Assembly (NCBI RefSeq): GCF_007993045.1
Contig: NZ_VOOR01000018.1
Span: forward strand, 1 to 64,000
Reading direction: 5' to 3'
Length of the DNA: 64,000 nt
Source of the DNA: Phaeodactylibacter luteus
GTDB lineage: Bacteria > Bacteroidota > Bacteroidia > Chitinophagales > Saprospiraceae
The notes below the pieces were generated by a model. The model searched no databases. It was given only the letters and a program-made list of their open reading frames with translations, and was not told the origin of the DNA. Shown in pieces: positions 1 to 8,397 of this stretch. Position 1 is the first letter of the stretch; every line of letters starts with the position of its first letter. The position numbers were made by a program, and so were the translations under genes.

Positions 1-198
1 GCTTTTCGGGCTTTATAGCCTGGCATCGGCCTAGCGCTGCGAAGGGGGGGCGAAGGCCAGACCCGACGCCCGTAGGGCGAGGGGCCGAGCGGGCAGCGAG
101 CCCCGTAGCATAGCGGCACCTGCCCGCTGCCCCCTCCTTGCGGCAGGGGCAGGCCCCTATCCTTACGGAGGGGGCAGGCCAAAAAAGCGACCATCTGG
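1..198 (+). repeat. Dispersed GC-rich intergenic repeat, copy A
   Basis: First of seven related copies in this window. The core reads GGGGCCGAGCGGGCAGCGAG then CCCCGTAGCATAGCGGCACC, and the copy ends at CCATCTGG. It carries the long middle variant (GGCCAGACCCGACGCC). The right arm of the internal hairpin is disrupted. The left end runs to the window edge and may continue beyond it. It lies upstream of mtaB. Confidence 0.9.
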
Positions 199-248
199 TT
201 GGCGCCCAGTATAAACTGCTGATGGCTGGCGAAGTACGCATTAATCGC

Positions 249-256
249 TAACTTTG
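249..256 (+). promoter_or_regulatory. Candidate -7 box for mtaB
   Basis: TAACTTTG fits the Bacteroidota -7 consensus TAnnTTTG and lies about 80 bases upstream of the mtaB start. I see no good TTG at the -33 distance, so the call is tentative. It sits just downstream of repeat copy A. Confidence 0.4.
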
Positions 257-296
257 CAGGGCCCCAACGGGTTATCTATCCGTTAATCATATTACG

Positions 297-313
297 GGCC
301 CGCCTACCGGGCC
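297..313 (+). other. Leader hairpin next to the mtaB ribosome-binding site
   Basis: GGCCCG and CGGGCC form a perfect 6-bp stem with loop CCTAC. It lies a few bases before the AAGGAAGG sequence that precedes the mtaB start codon. If transcription starts near 263, it would be in the 5' leader and could affect translation. The effect is inferred. Confidence 0.4.
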
Positions 314-334
314 TTCAAAAGGAAGGGATACAGC

Positions 335-1684
335 ATGGCTACACCACGCAGCGTTGCATTTTATACCTTGGGCTGCAAGCTCAACTACTCGGAAACCTCC
401 GCCATAGGGCGTTTGTTTGAAGATGCCGGCTATGCCGTTCAGGAGTTCCAGGACGGTGCCGATATTTACGTCATCAACACTTGTTCGGTCACAGATTTTG
501 CAGATAAAAAGTGCCGGCAGATAGTGAGGCGGGCGCTCAAGAAAGCCCCTGATGCGAAGGTAGTGGTAGTAGGCTGCTACGCACAGCTCAAGCCTGAAGA
601 AATTGCTGAGATAGAAGGCGTAGACCTTGTGCTTGGCGCAGCCGAAAAGTTCCGTATCCTCGATTTTGTAGAAGAGCTCAGCAAGGCGCCTGGCAAAGGG
701 ATGGTCCGCGCAGGAGAAGTGGCCGAGGCCAACGAGTTTGTCAATGCTTTTTCCTTTGGCGACCGCACCCGCTCCTTTCTGAAAGTGCAGGATGGGTGCG
801 ATTACAAATGCACCTTCTGTACCATCCCGCTCGCCCGGGGGCGCAGCAGGAGCGACACAGTGGAGAATGTACTGGCCAACGCTCGCCGGATAGGAGATAT
901 GGGCGTGCGCGAAATTGTGCTCACCGGTGTCAATATTGGCGACTTCGGCAATGGCACAGAGGTGATCGAAGGGGTACGCCCTAAGAAAGAGGCGATGTTC
1001 ATTGACCTTATCCGCGAGCTCGACGAGGTGGAGAATATAGACCGGTTCCGTATCTCTTCCATTGAGCCCAACCTCTGCACGGATGAAGTCATCCGCTTTG
1101 TGGCGCAGTCCCGGCGCTTTGTCCCGCACTTCCATATGCCTTTGCAATCGGGCAACAATAAGCAGCTGCGCGAAATGCGACGGCGCTACAAACGGGAGCT
1201 TTATGAAGACCGGGTGGCCCAGATCAAGGCGCTGATGCCCCACTGCTGCATAGGAGTTGATGTGATTGTAGGCTTCCCGGGCGAAACGGAGGACGATTTC
1301 CTGGAAACCTACCGTTTCCTCAATGCGCTGGACATCTCCTACCTGCATGTCTTCACCTACAGTGAGCGGCCTAATACACCGGCTTATGAGCGAGCCGACC
1401 ACGTAGATATGGAAGAGCGCCGGCGGCGCAATAAGATGCTGACCATCCTCAGCGAGAAAAAGCGCCGCCATTTTTATGCACAGTTTGAGGGCGGGACAAG
1501 GGAGGTCCTTTTTGAGCAAAGCAAAGAGGAGGGCCGGATGTCGGGCTACACTGACAACTATCTCAAAGTAGATCTGCCCCTTCAGCCAGAATTGATCAAC
1601 CGCCTTGGCGCTGTACATCTGGGCCAGCCACTGCCCAATGGGAGCATGAGCGCAGTACTGGCAGCACATCTTCCGGCAAGCTGA
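335..1684 (+). CDS. mtaB: tRNA t6A37 methylthiotransferase MtaB
   Basis: Radical-SAM methylthiotransferase of the MiaB/MtaB family. It adds a methylthio group to the t6A base at position 37 of ANN-decoding tRNAs. The N-terminal UPF0004 domain has the three expected cysteines (C14 in TLGCKLN, C50 in NTCSVTD, C81 in VVGCYAQ), which bind one Fe-S cluster. The radical-SAM cluster motif CDYKCTFC (C155, C159, C162) follows, then the TIM-barrel and a C-terminal TRAM-like part. At 449 residues it has the normal length. The ATG follows an AAGGAAGG sequence 10 bases upstream, which supports this start. MtaB is chosen over MiaB because of the TLGCKLN and DFADKKCRQ pattern. A longer open frame on the opposite strand is a shadow. 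Confidence 0.95.
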   Translation: MATPRSVAFYTLGCKLNYSETSAIGRLFEDAGYAVQEFQDGADIYVINTCSVTDFADKKCRQIVRRALKKAPDAKVVVVGCYAQLKPEEIAEIEGVDLVLGAAEKFRILDFVEELSKAPGKGMVRAGEVAEANEFVNAFSFGDRTRSFLKVQDGCDYKCTFCTIPLARGRSRSDTVENVLANARRIGDMGVREIVLTGVNIGDFGNGTEVIEGVRPKKEAMFIDLIRELDEVENIDRFRISSIEPNLCTDEVIRFVAQSRRFVPHFHMPLQSGNNKQLREMRRRYKRELYEDRVAQIKALMPHCCIGVDVIVGFPGETEDDFLETYRFLNALDISYLHVFTYSERPNTPAYERADHVDMEERRRRNKMLTILSEKKRRHFYAQFEGGTREVLFEQSKEEGRMSGYTDNYLKVDLPLQPELINRLGAVHLGQPLPNGSMSAVLAAHLPAS

Positions 1685-1764
1685 TACCGCTTGGCTTTTG
1701 TATCCAAACCACTCGCTTTCAGTAGTTGGTGCCTTTACCTTAACCCTGTTCAATACGCCTCTGT

Positions 1765-2919
1765 ATGTACCCGGACTTATCGTACTTTTTTCATGACTTG
1801 CTGGGCACCCCGGCCGACAACTGGCTATCGATTTTCAAAACGTTTGGCGTATTTCTGGTGCTCGCCATCCTTTCGGCTGCGTTCATCTTACAGCGGGAGC
1901 TGAAGCGGAAAGCCCAATTGGGGGTTTTCGAGCCAGAGAAGGTGCGCATTGAGCTCAACAAGCCGCCCAAGCCCATGGAGATCGCCTCGAGCGGCATATG
2001 GGGGTTTCTGCTTGGCTACAAGCTGGCCTATGCCCTGCTCAACTTCACGGCATTGAAAGCCGACGCAGCGGAAGTCCTCCTTTCCACAGCAGGCCACTGG
2101 CCCGCCGGGCTGTTGCTGGGCGCGGCTTTTGCCGGCTACCGCTACTGGGATGGCAACCGCAAAGCAAAGAGCGGTGGCAAGGCTGTAGTGCAACACCTTT
2201 ATCCCCACGACCGCATAGGAGAAATCACCATGATAGCTGCGCTTTCTGGGGTAATAGGGGCGAAGTTTTTTGCTGTGATTGAAGATATCCCTGCCCTCCT
2301 GGCCGATCCGCTGGGCACTTTGCTTTCTGGGGGCGGGCTGGCCATATACGGCGGGCTTATTTTTGGCTTCCTCTTCGTGGCGCTCTACCTGAAGCGGAAA
2401 AACATCCCAATTGTACCCGTGCTCGATGCAGTGGCGCCAGCCTTGATCATCGCATATGGCGTGGGGCGGCTGGGCTGCCATTTCTCTGGAGACGGCGACT
2501 GGGGCATTGTCAATGCAGCGCCTGTGCCTGTTTGGTGGTTCCTTCCGGACTGGGCATGGGCTTACGACTACCCGCACAATGTGCTGCGCAGAGGGGTAGA
2601 GATTGCAGGCTGTGAGATGAAGTACTGTACCCGCCTGAGCCCGCCGGTCTACCCTACGCCAATTTACGAAACGGCTATGGCTTTTGGCATAGGCGGGCTG
2701 TTGCTTGGCCTGAGGAAAGCTGCCGCCGGCTACCCAGGGATATTGTTTTTCCTTTACCTTACGCTCAACGGGGTAGAGCGCTTTTTCATAGAGAAGGTGC
2801 GCATCAATGAAGTATACGAGCTGGGCGGGCTAGGCTATACACAGGCTCAGCTCATTGCCATAGCCTTATTCCTTATTGGCCTGGGCGGAGCTGTTTTCGT
2901 TTATCGCCGCCACCGTTAG
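1765..2919 (+). CDS. lgt: Prolipoprotein diacylglyceryl transferase Lgt
   Basis: Inner-membrane enzyme that transfers diacylglycerol from phosphatidylglycerol to the lipobox cysteine of prolipoproteins, the first step of lipoprotein maturation. The family signature is visible as GVGRLGCHFSGDGDWG around residues 230-250, and the protein has several hydrophobic membrane segments. At 384 residues it is about 100 longer than the E. coli enzyme. The extra length is an N-terminal helix-rich segment and a loop before the C-terminus, which I believe is common in Bacteroidota. It lies 80 bases after mtaB on the same strand, so cotranscription is possible. Its last 47 bases overlap the 3' end of the convergent glycosyltransferase gene. 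Confidence 0.95.
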   Translation: MYPDLSYFFHDLLGTPADNWLSIFKTFGVFLVLAILSAAFILQRELKRKAQLGVFEPEKVRIELNKPPKPMEIASSGIWGFLLGYKLAYALLNFTALKADAAEVLLSTAGHWPAGLLLGAAFAGYRYWDGNRKAKSGGKAVVQHLYPHDRIGEITMIAALSGVIGAKFFAVIEDIPALLADPLGTLLSGGGLAIYGGLIFGFLFVALYLKRKNIPIVPVLDAVAPALIIAYGVGRLGCHFSGDGDWGIVNAAPVPVWWFLPDWAWAYDYPHNVLRRGVEIAGCEMKYCTRLSPPVYPTPIYETAMAFGIGGLLLGLRKAAAGYPGILFFLYLTLNGVERFFIEKVRINEVYELGGLGYTQAQLIAIALFLIGLGGAVFVYRRHR

Positions 2920-4036
2920 CCACTTCGTACAGGCTCGCTGCGACTATTTCGGCCGTTTTCTCCCAAGAGTAATGCTGCTGCTGCTGCCTGCCACAGGCGA
3001 TCAGTTGCTGTTGTAGTGGCTCGTCGTAGGCGAGGCGGGCCATGGCGCTTGAGATATCCTCCACCCGGTAGGGGTCTATGAGCAGTGCAGCTGGCCCGGC
3101 CACCTCTGGCATGGAAGAAACAGCAGACGTGATGATGGGCACTTCCACCTGCATCGCCTCAAGCAGGGGCAGCCCAAAGCCTTCGAACAAGGAGGGGTAT
3201 ACAAAGCCCATTGCGCCCCCCATCAGCAGAGGGAGCTCTTCATCGGGCACGAAACCGGTAAAATGGATGTGGGCCTTGTGGGCTGCTGCCTCGAAAGCAG
3301 CTAGCACGGGGCCCGGCTGCCAGGCAAAACGGCCCGCCAGGATCAAGCGCGCTGGGTGCCCGGTCTGCCTTTTGAAGGCATCGAACGCCTCAATCAGGCG
3401 GTGGATGTTTTTCCGCGGGTGGATGGCGCCAACATATAGCCAATAAGGGGCCCCCTCTGCATAACGGCTGCGGGCTTCTGCTTTTCCTGATTCCTCCAGC
3501 GGCTGCAAACTGCTGCGCCCCGCATTCCCGCATACCGACACCTTCTCCGTAGAGATGCCGTACCGGGCTGCCACATCTTCTGCGGTATAGCCTGATACGG
3601 TCAGTATGTGCTGCGCACGCCGGCAGTATCTTGGGGTGAAATGCCGGTAATACCTGTTGACCAGCCCTGGGACGTGCTCCTGGAAGTGCTCAAAAGCAAG
3701 GTCATGTATGGTAAGCACTGTGGGGGTTTTTGCAGAAAGGGACAAATACCCATCAGGGGAGAACAACACATCGGGCTTGTAGTAGCGAAGGGCAAGGGGC
3801 AAGGCCCACTCAAACCAAGCGTACCAAAGGACAGGGTGGCGGGCTGGAGGAGGCACTACTATAGGGTTGACATTGTTTGCGTAGCAGAATGTTTCTGAGT
3901 AGGGGCGGTCGAAGAAAAAAAAGAACTCGTGCTCCGGGCAGGCTTCTACAAGCCGCCGGCATACCTCATGGGTGTACCGGCCGATGCCTTCGAGCCGACC
4001 GGCGAGCAGGAAACGGGTATTGATGGCTATTTTCAT
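2873..4036 (-). CDS. GT4-family glycosyltransferase (group 1)
   Basis: GT-B fold glycosyltransferase. The N-terminal domain starts MKIAINTRFLLAGRLEGIGR, with the GxGRY loop typical of family GT4. The C-terminal Rossmann domain has the donor-binding segment YVGAIHPRKNIHRLIEAF and the E-x7-E motif in SLFEGFGLPLLEAM. The family transfers a sugar from a nucleotide-sugar donor, usually in polysaccharide or lipid-glycan synthesis; the acceptor cannot be read from the sequence. The start is set at 4036, where the conserved first strand begins, and not at an ATG nine codons upstream. The gene stands alone and its 3' end overlaps the convergent lgt by 47 bases. Confidence 0.9.
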   Translation of the reverse strand: MKIAINTRFLLAGRLEGIGRYTHEVCRRLVEACPEHEFFFFFDRPYSETFCYANNVNPIVVPPPARHPVLWYAWFEWALPLALRYYKPDVLFSPDGYLSLSAKTPTVLTIHDLAFEHFQEHVPGLVNRYYRHFTPRYCRRAQHILTVSGYTAEDVAARYGISTEKVSVCGNAGRSSLQPLEESGKAEARSRYAEGAPYWLYVGAIHPRKNIHRLIEAFDAFKRQTGHPARLILAGRFAWQPGPVLAAFEAAAHKAHIHFTGFVPDEELPLLMGGAMGFVYPSLFEGFGLPLLEAMQVEVPIITSAVSSMPEVAGPAALLIDPYRVEDISSAMARLAYDEPLQQQLIACGRQQQQHYSWEKTAEIVAASLYEVANGGGDKRKQLRPGQ

Positions 4037-4101
4037 GCGCTTCAGCAGATAAAGGGCTGGCAAAGCTAGGGAAAACAGCCGGGCTTTGTGCAGGGCAGAG
4101 G

Positions 4102-4509
4102 TTATTCTACGCTGAAGTAATCACGCAGGGTCTGCCAAAATTCGCTCCGCCGGGCTTGTGCCACCGGTATCTCCTGTCCATTGTCCAATACCACATAGGC
4201 GTTCCTGCCCCGTACATAGCGCTCCAAGCAGGTAAGGTTGACCGTGTGCGAGCGGTGCACCCGCACAAACTCCGCCCGCCCATGCAGCAGGCGCTCCGTG
4301 TGGCGAAGGTTCTGTGACAGCAGGGTCCGGCTGCCATCCTTGAACCAAATACTGGTGTAATTCCCTTCAGCCTGCAGGTAAAGGATATCTGCAGGCTTGC
4401 GGAAGAGCAGCCCCTCCATGACCGGGAAGGCTACTTTGGCCGGTGCTTTCCCTGGCACAGGGCGCAAGCTATTTAGCCGGGAGGCTCCTTTTAGTAAGAT
4501 TGTTTTCAT
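4102..4509 (-). CDS. LytTR-domain DNA-binding regulator
   Basis: Short transcription factor consisting almost entirely of a LytTR domain. The sequence runs through DILYLQAEGNYTSIWFKDG, LRHTERLL, FVRVHRSHTVNL and the closing GQEIPVAQARRSEF, all hallmarks of the family. No receiver domain is present, so it is not a standard two-component regulator. The start at 4509 (MKTILLKGAS) gives 135 residues. An in-frame ATG at 4659 would add about 50 residues with no recognisable domain. It is monocistronic, lies 66 bases downstream of the glycosyltransferase start, and has a 377-base gap upstream. Targets are unknown. Confidence 0.85.
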   Translation of the reverse strand: MKTILLKGASRLNSLRPVPGKAPAKVAFPVMEGLLFRKPADILYLQAEGNYTSIWFKDGSRTLLSQNLRHTERLLHGRAEFVRVHRSHTVNLTCLERYVRGRNAYVVLDNGQEIPVAQARRSEFWQTLRDYFSVE

Positions 4510-4886
4510 AGCACAAGTTTGGAGATCTGTGGAAAATCCAGTTTTGGTTTTACTCATTGCCAGAACTCCGCACAATATGAATGAAAAGACCGCTATTGGC
4601 AATTCAGTATTTGTACAATTGTCAGGTTTCTGAAGTGCAGATAATCTTGTACTTTGCACAGCTATTTCAGCCCGGTCGGCGTTTAGGGGTTGTTCCTATT
4701 GCAGAGCAACGCTTTATGAACCTGGCTTCCTCGGTAAATTTTCATTTAGCCTGCTAAGCTCAAATTTAGTGGCTTTTCCAGATCCCAGGTGGCCATGCTG
4801 GCACAGCAGGCGGGCCTGAATCCTTGATTTTTAAGGCGAAACCGCTCCCAGCAAGCGTTTAAGCCGCACCACAACCACCTCAGTTT
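4510..4886. other. Intergenic gap between divergent genes
   Basis: About 375 bases between the LytTR gene and the helical-repeat protein. I see no RNA gene, repeat or convincing promoter in it. A longer N-terminus of the LytTR gene could use part of it. Confidence 0.5.
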
Positions 4887-6428
4887 ATGCCAAAGACACC
4901 CTCTCATAAGCTTTTCGACCTCATCAAAGGGCTCTCCGGCTCTGAGAAAAGGTACTTTAAAGTATACGCAGGGAAGCAGGCAGGCCCAGATAGCAAGTAC
5001 CTGCGGCTATTCGATGCTATAGATGCACAACAGTCTTTTGATGACGGCCTGCTGCGCAAAGCCGTTTACGGGAACAGCCCTGTACAAAGCCGGAAGTACT
5101 CCGAGCTGAAAAGTTACCTCTATGACTGGGTGTTGAGGAGCTTGCAGGGGTACGATGAGAAGACCTCAGCGGACTACAGGATCAAGCACTATTTGCTGAG
5201 CATACGGGTGTTGTTCCGGCGCTCCCGCTTTGATGCCTGCCAGGAAATATTGGCCAAAGCAAAGAAAACGGCCCGGCAGTACGAGCAGTTTACTGCACTG
5301 CTAGACCTATTGGGGTGGGAAAAGCAGCTGGCTTATGCAAGGGCCGATATCGACTACCTAGACGAGGCCCTCCCCCGCATCAGCGAGGAGGAACGTTTCA
5401 CCATCGAGCAGCTACAGACGGTCTCGGCCTACCGCAACCTTTTCTTCCGGCTGCTAGTCTCCTTGCGCAAAGACGCCTCCCTGATCGGGGCCGATTACCG
5501 GCAGAAGCTGGGCGAAGTAGTGGACGACCCCTTGCTGCAAGAGGCTTCGAGGGCCAACTCCCATCAGGCTCGGGTGTACTACTTCCGGACGCTTTCCATT
5601 TACCGGCTGGCCATCTCAGACCTACAGGGGTTTTATGAGCTCAGCCACGAGCTTATCCGCCTTATGGAGTCTCAGCCACACTTCTTGAAAGAAGACGTTT
5701 CGGAGTACATTTCTGCTCTGAGCAACCTCATCATGAGCTGTGGCCGGCTCGGGCGGCACGAGGAGCTGCAAGCGCATTTGCTGAAACTCAAGCAAGTGCC
5801 CCCGCTCACTTCCGATGACGAGCTGAAGATACACCGGCAATATTATCAAAACCGTTTCTCGCTCTGCATTGCCCGAGGGGAGTTTGAGCTGGGCATGAAG
5901 GAGCTCCGGGCCCACCTAAAAGCCCGGGAGCGTTTTGAGGCTCATTTCTTCGAGACCCCTACGTTTTTCTACAACTACTTCTACATTGCCTTCGGTGCCG
6001 GGGCATACGATGAAGCCCTTGCTTTCCTGAATCAGTGGCTCAACTTAGACTACACGGTAGAGCGGCAAGACCTGCAAGGCATCGCGCGCATACTCAACCT
6101 TATTGTACACTTTGAGCTGGGCAACTATGTATTGCTCGACTCCTTGCTCAGGTCGACTTACCGCTACCTGAAGAAAAGAGGGCAGCTGCACAGAATGGAG
6201 CAGGAGCTGCTAAGCTTGCTCAGGAAGGCCATCAATGCGCCATCGAAGCAGGATTTATTAGGGGCCTACAGCAGCATTAAAGATGCGTTTGAGCGGGGCG
6301 AGCCCGCTCAAACGCAAAGCTTTTTCACCAAAGCATTTGACATCATGGCCTGGCTGAAAAGCAAAATTGAAGGCCGCACCTTCGCTGAAGTGCTGCAAGA
6401 TCAATATGAGCGGGCGCGTTCTGCCTGA
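4887..6428 (+). CDS. Conserved hypothetical all-helical protein
   Basis: A 513-residue protein I cannot assign to a named function. The N-terminus (SHKLFDLIKGLSGSEKRYFK) is a pattern I associate with a Bacteroidota family of cytoplasmic hypothetical proteins. The rest is rich in Leu, Arg, Tyr and Glu, with helix pairs that resemble degenerate TPR-type repeats, for example LSNLIMSCGRLGRHEELQAH and FGAGAYDEALAFLNQW. There is no signal peptide or membrane segment. It is likely a soluble scaffold or regulator, but that is a guess from composition. The 3' end contains a strong hairpin followed by a T run (6285-6325). Confidence 0.8.
   Translation: MPKTPSHKLFDLIKGLSGSEKRYFKVYAGKQAGPDSKYLRLFDAIDAQQSFDDGLLRKAVYGNSPVQSRKYSELKSYLYDWVLRSLQGYDEKTSADYRIKHYLLSIRVLFRRSRFDACQEILAKAKKTARQYEQFTALLDLLGWEKQLAYARADIDYLDEALPRISEEERFTIEQLQTVSAYRNLFFRLLVSLRKDASLIGADYRQKLGEVVDDPLLQEASRANSHQARVYYFRTLSIYRLAISDLQGFYELSHELIRLMESQPHFLKEDVSEYISALSNLIMSCGRLGRHEELQAHLLKLKQVPPLTSDDELKIHRQYYQNRFSLCIARGEFELGMKELRAHLKARERFEAHFFETPTFFYNYFYIAFGAGAYDEALAFLNQWLNLDYTVERQDLQGIARILNLIVHFELGNYVLLDSLLRSTYRYLKKRGQLHRMEQELLSLLRKAINAPSKQDLLGAYSSIKDAFERGEPAQTQSFFTKAFDIMAWLKSKIEGRTFAEVLQDQYERARSA
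6285..6325 (+). terminator. Terminator-like hairpin inside the 3' end of the coding region
   Basis: GCGTTTGAGCGGG and CCCGCTCAAACGC form a perfect 13-bp stem around loop GCGAG, followed by AAAGC and a run of five T. This is the form of an intrinsic terminator, but it lies about 100 bases before the stop codon of the gene that contains it. Confidence 0.5.
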
Positions 6429-6474
6429 CAGCTTGAGCAGCTGCGGTGCATAGTTGAAAAGGAGGGGGCTGCTT

Positions 6475-6684
6475 CTAGCCAAATAGCGTGCTCTGCTTGT
6501 TGGTGTCCGATTTGAGGTCGCGCTGAATGAGCTCATTGCGCACATCCACGCCTTCCCAAATAAAAGATCCCGTAAAACCTGGGCCTGATGGGCTGTACTT
6601 ATAGCCACCTTTTACCTTTACGGCTTTGCCCTTTTCAAGCCTTGCCGATTCGAATTGATTGATGCTGAGTTTACGTTTTTTCAT
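6475..6684 (-). CDS. Small protein with double-glycine leader, possible peptide precursor
   Basis: A 69-residue protein. A clear AAGGAG ribosome-binding site lies 4 bases before the ATG, which is unusual in this window and supports a real gene. The first 27 residues (MKKRKLSINQF... ending KVKGG) look like the GG-type leaders of Bacteroidota natural-product precursors. The rest (YKYSPSGPGFTGSFIWEGVD and a polar tail) would be the mature part. No maturation enzyme, LanB/ATP-grasp protein or peptidase-containing ABC transporter lies nearby, so the function is unproven. It could equally be a small conserved cytoplasmic protein. It lies downstream of a tRNA and its terminator. Confidence 0.65.
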   Translation of the reverse strand: MKKRKLSINQFESARLEKGKAVKVKGGYKYSPSGPGFTGSFIWEGVDVRNELIQRDLKSDTNKQSTLFG

Positions 6685-6850
6685 GACGCTCCTTATTTTC
6701 TCCTAAAAATGAATAGCCCACGGCCCTTGATATCAAAGGCTACTCCGGGCAATGTACAATATAAGGCTTTATGCTCCACGGATTCAAACCTAAAAGTGCT
6801 ATAAGTCAGCATGCTAACAAGCCTGACTACAAAAACTTCAGCTGATACGC

Positions 6851-6879
6851 AAAAAGCCCCAGCTGTCGCTGAGGCTTTT
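6851..6879 (-). terminator. Intrinsic terminator of the tRNA gene
   Basis: On the minus strand AGCCTCAGC pairs with GCTGGGGCT (nine pairs, one G-U) around loop GACA, followed by TTTTT. It begins a few bases after the tRNA 3' end. Confidence 0.8.
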
Positions 6880-6884
6880 CTGTG

Positions 6885-6958
6885 TGGTCCCACTTGGGCT
6901 CGAACCAAGGACCTACTGATTATGAGTCAGTTGCTCTAACCAGCTGAGCTATGGGACC
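6885..6958 (-). tRNA. tRNA with CAU anticodon (elongator Met or Ile2)
   Basis: A 74-base cloverleaf. The acceptor stem GGTCCCA pairs with TGGGACC and the discriminator is A. The D arm contains AGCTCAGCTGGTTAGAGC, the anticodon stem is ACTGA/TCAGT with loop CTCATAA (anticodon CAU), and the T arm has GGTTCGAGCCC. The 3' CCA is not encoded. A CAU anticodon can be elongator Met or lysidine-modified Ile2, and I cannot decide between them by eye. It is not an initiator tRNA, because the first pair is matched and the anticodon stem lacks the GGG/CCC run. Confidence 0.96.
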
Positions 6959-7028
6959 CTAAGGCGGCTGAATGCAGCATGATCAAGCTTTACAAAGCTG
7001 TAAAAGGAACAGCTGCATCCGGCACGCG

Positions 7029-7059
7029 CAAAATTACAGATAATTGCTTTCTCTTGCAA
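7029..7059 (-). promoter_or_regulatory. Bacteroidota-type promoter for the tRNA gene
   Basis: On the minus strand TTG, a 20-base spacer, then TAATTTTG, an exact match to TAnnTTTG. It would start transcription near 7022, about 64 bases before the tRNA 5' end. Confidence 0.7.
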
Positions 7060-7119
7060 GAGGCTTCTACATAAAAGAGAGAGCTGTTGCCGCTCGGCTA
7101 CTCAAAAAAGGAAACCCTT

Positions 7120-7935
7120 TTAGTTCAGCTTATCTAAGTGAATGTCCATTTGTGGAAAAGGGATCCCAATATCATTGGCATCAAATTCCTTTTTGATGCG
7201 CTCGAAAAAGACCTTGTAGGCAGGCCAGAAGTGCTCGTTCTTTGCCATAAAGCGGACCGCAAAATTTACTGAGCTGTCTGCCAGCTCCTTCACGAAGATG
7301 TCGTAGCCCGCATCGAGTTCGATATTCGGCAGCCCTTTTACGACTTCCTCTATGATATTGCGCGCCTTATCGATATCGTCATCGTAGCCTATGCCTACAG
7401 TAAGATCGTGGCGGCGGATGCCTTGTACGGTGTAATTTTGGATCGCCCCGCCGGTCACCTGCCCGTTCGGGATGATGATCAGCCGGTTGTCTAGTGCTAC
7501 AAGGACCGTATGGAAGATGTGGATGTCCTTGACGGTACCGGCATGCCCTCCGGCTTCGATAAAGTCCCCTACGCGGAAGAACCGGAAGATCAGGATCAGC
7601 ACCCCACTGGCAAAGTTGGCCAAATTGCCCTGTAGCGCCAAGCCTACTGCAAATGCCATTGCGCTGAAAATAGCGACAAAGGAGGTCACTTCTATCCCGA
7701 ACATGGAAGCAACGCTCAATAGGAGCAGCACCTTGAGCCCTATACTGACCAAAGAGCCCAAAAAGTCGCGAACGGCTTCATCCTCTATGGTTTTCGACAT
7801 CGCTTTTTTCGCCACGCGCGTAATGCGCCCGATCACCCAAAAGCCGATGATGAGGGTCAGAATAGCCCCCACAACTTGCATGGCATAGGCAGCGATAAAA
7901 GTTTGTACTTGTGCTAGAATTTCGTTAAAATCCAT
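7120..7935 (-). CDS. Small-conductance mechanosensitive channel (MscS family)
   Basis: Inner-membrane channel that opens under membrane tension to release osmolytes. At 271 residues it has the size of the minimal MscS. Three hydrophobic helices come first. The third, pore-lining helix is rich in Gly and Ala (FSAMAFAVGLALQGNLANFA). The beta domain follows (FFRVGDFIEAGGHAGTVKDI, then LIIIPNGQVTGGAIQNY), then the alpha/beta cytoplasmic vestibule. It stands alone on the minus strand, with the tRNA downstream and repeat copy B upstream. Confidence 0.93.
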   Translation of the reverse strand: MDFNEILAQVQTFIAAYAMQVVGAILTLIIGFWVIGRITRVAKKAMSKTIEDEAVRDFLGSLVSIGLKVLLLLSVASMFGIEVTSFVAIFSAMAFAVGLALQGNLANFASGVLILIFRFFRVGDFIEAGGHAGTVKDIHIFHTVLVALDNRLIIIPNGQVTGGAIQNYTVQGIRRHDLTVGIGYDDDIDKARNIIEEVVKGLPNIELDAGYDIFVKELADSSVNFAVRFMAKNEHFWPAYKVFFERIKKEFDANDIGIPFPQMDIHLDKLN

Positions 7936-8147
7936 AAGTTGATAATTACTGTTTTAGGGTTGAACAAAGGTCTGTTTTGCTAAGGAAATAAATTTCCGGA
8001 CTTTAGCCGTGCCTGGCTGCTATATGATGAGGGAAATTTAACGTTCTCTTCACTTGTGCCAGGCTTAGCATGTTTTATAGCAACGGGATAAACTGCCGGG
8101 GGTTCGCTACGGCTATAGCCTAGACGAGCAAGTGGGCCGCTGCAAAA

Positions 8148-8341
8148 CAGATTGTCTTTTTGGGCCTGCCCCTGCGCAATGTGAGGGGGCCTGCCCCTGC
8201 CCGATGGCAGGTGCCGCTATGCTCCGGGGCTCGCTGTCCGCTCGGCCCTACCGGGCTTGCCACCCCTGCGCAGCGCTAGGCCGATGTCAGACCATAAAGC
8301 CTAAACGCCTGCGGCATTTTGGTTTACGCTCAAGTAGGTAA
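8148..8341 (-). repeat. Dispersed GC-rich intergenic repeat, copy B
   Basis: Full-length copy in minus orientation, from GAGCGTAAACCAAAATGCCG to CAATCTG. It has the short middle variant (GGCAAGCCCGGTAGGG) and the hairpin with one A-G mismatch. It fills most of the 460-base gap between the divergent mscS and recX genes. A short open frame through it reads GAAMLRGSLSARP and is not a gene. Confidence 0.93.
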
Positions 8342-8397
8342 AGGCCACTCCAAAGGCCTGTTCCCTGTACGCTCAACTATTAGAAACCTGTCCAACT

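Noticed and set aside
287-1753. Long 488-codon open frame on the minus strand, longer than mtaB itself
   Set aside because: It is fully antisense to mtaB, whose cysteine motifs are clear, and its product has no recognisable domain. It is a shadow frame caused by high GC.
6693-6908. 71-codon frame overlapping the tRNA
   Set aside because: It starts inside the tRNA gene and covers its terminator. The product has no features.
8132-8341. Short open frame reading MLRGSLSARP in repeat copy B
   Set aside because: It is the dispersed repeat read through in one frame. The same peptide appears wherever the repeat lies.
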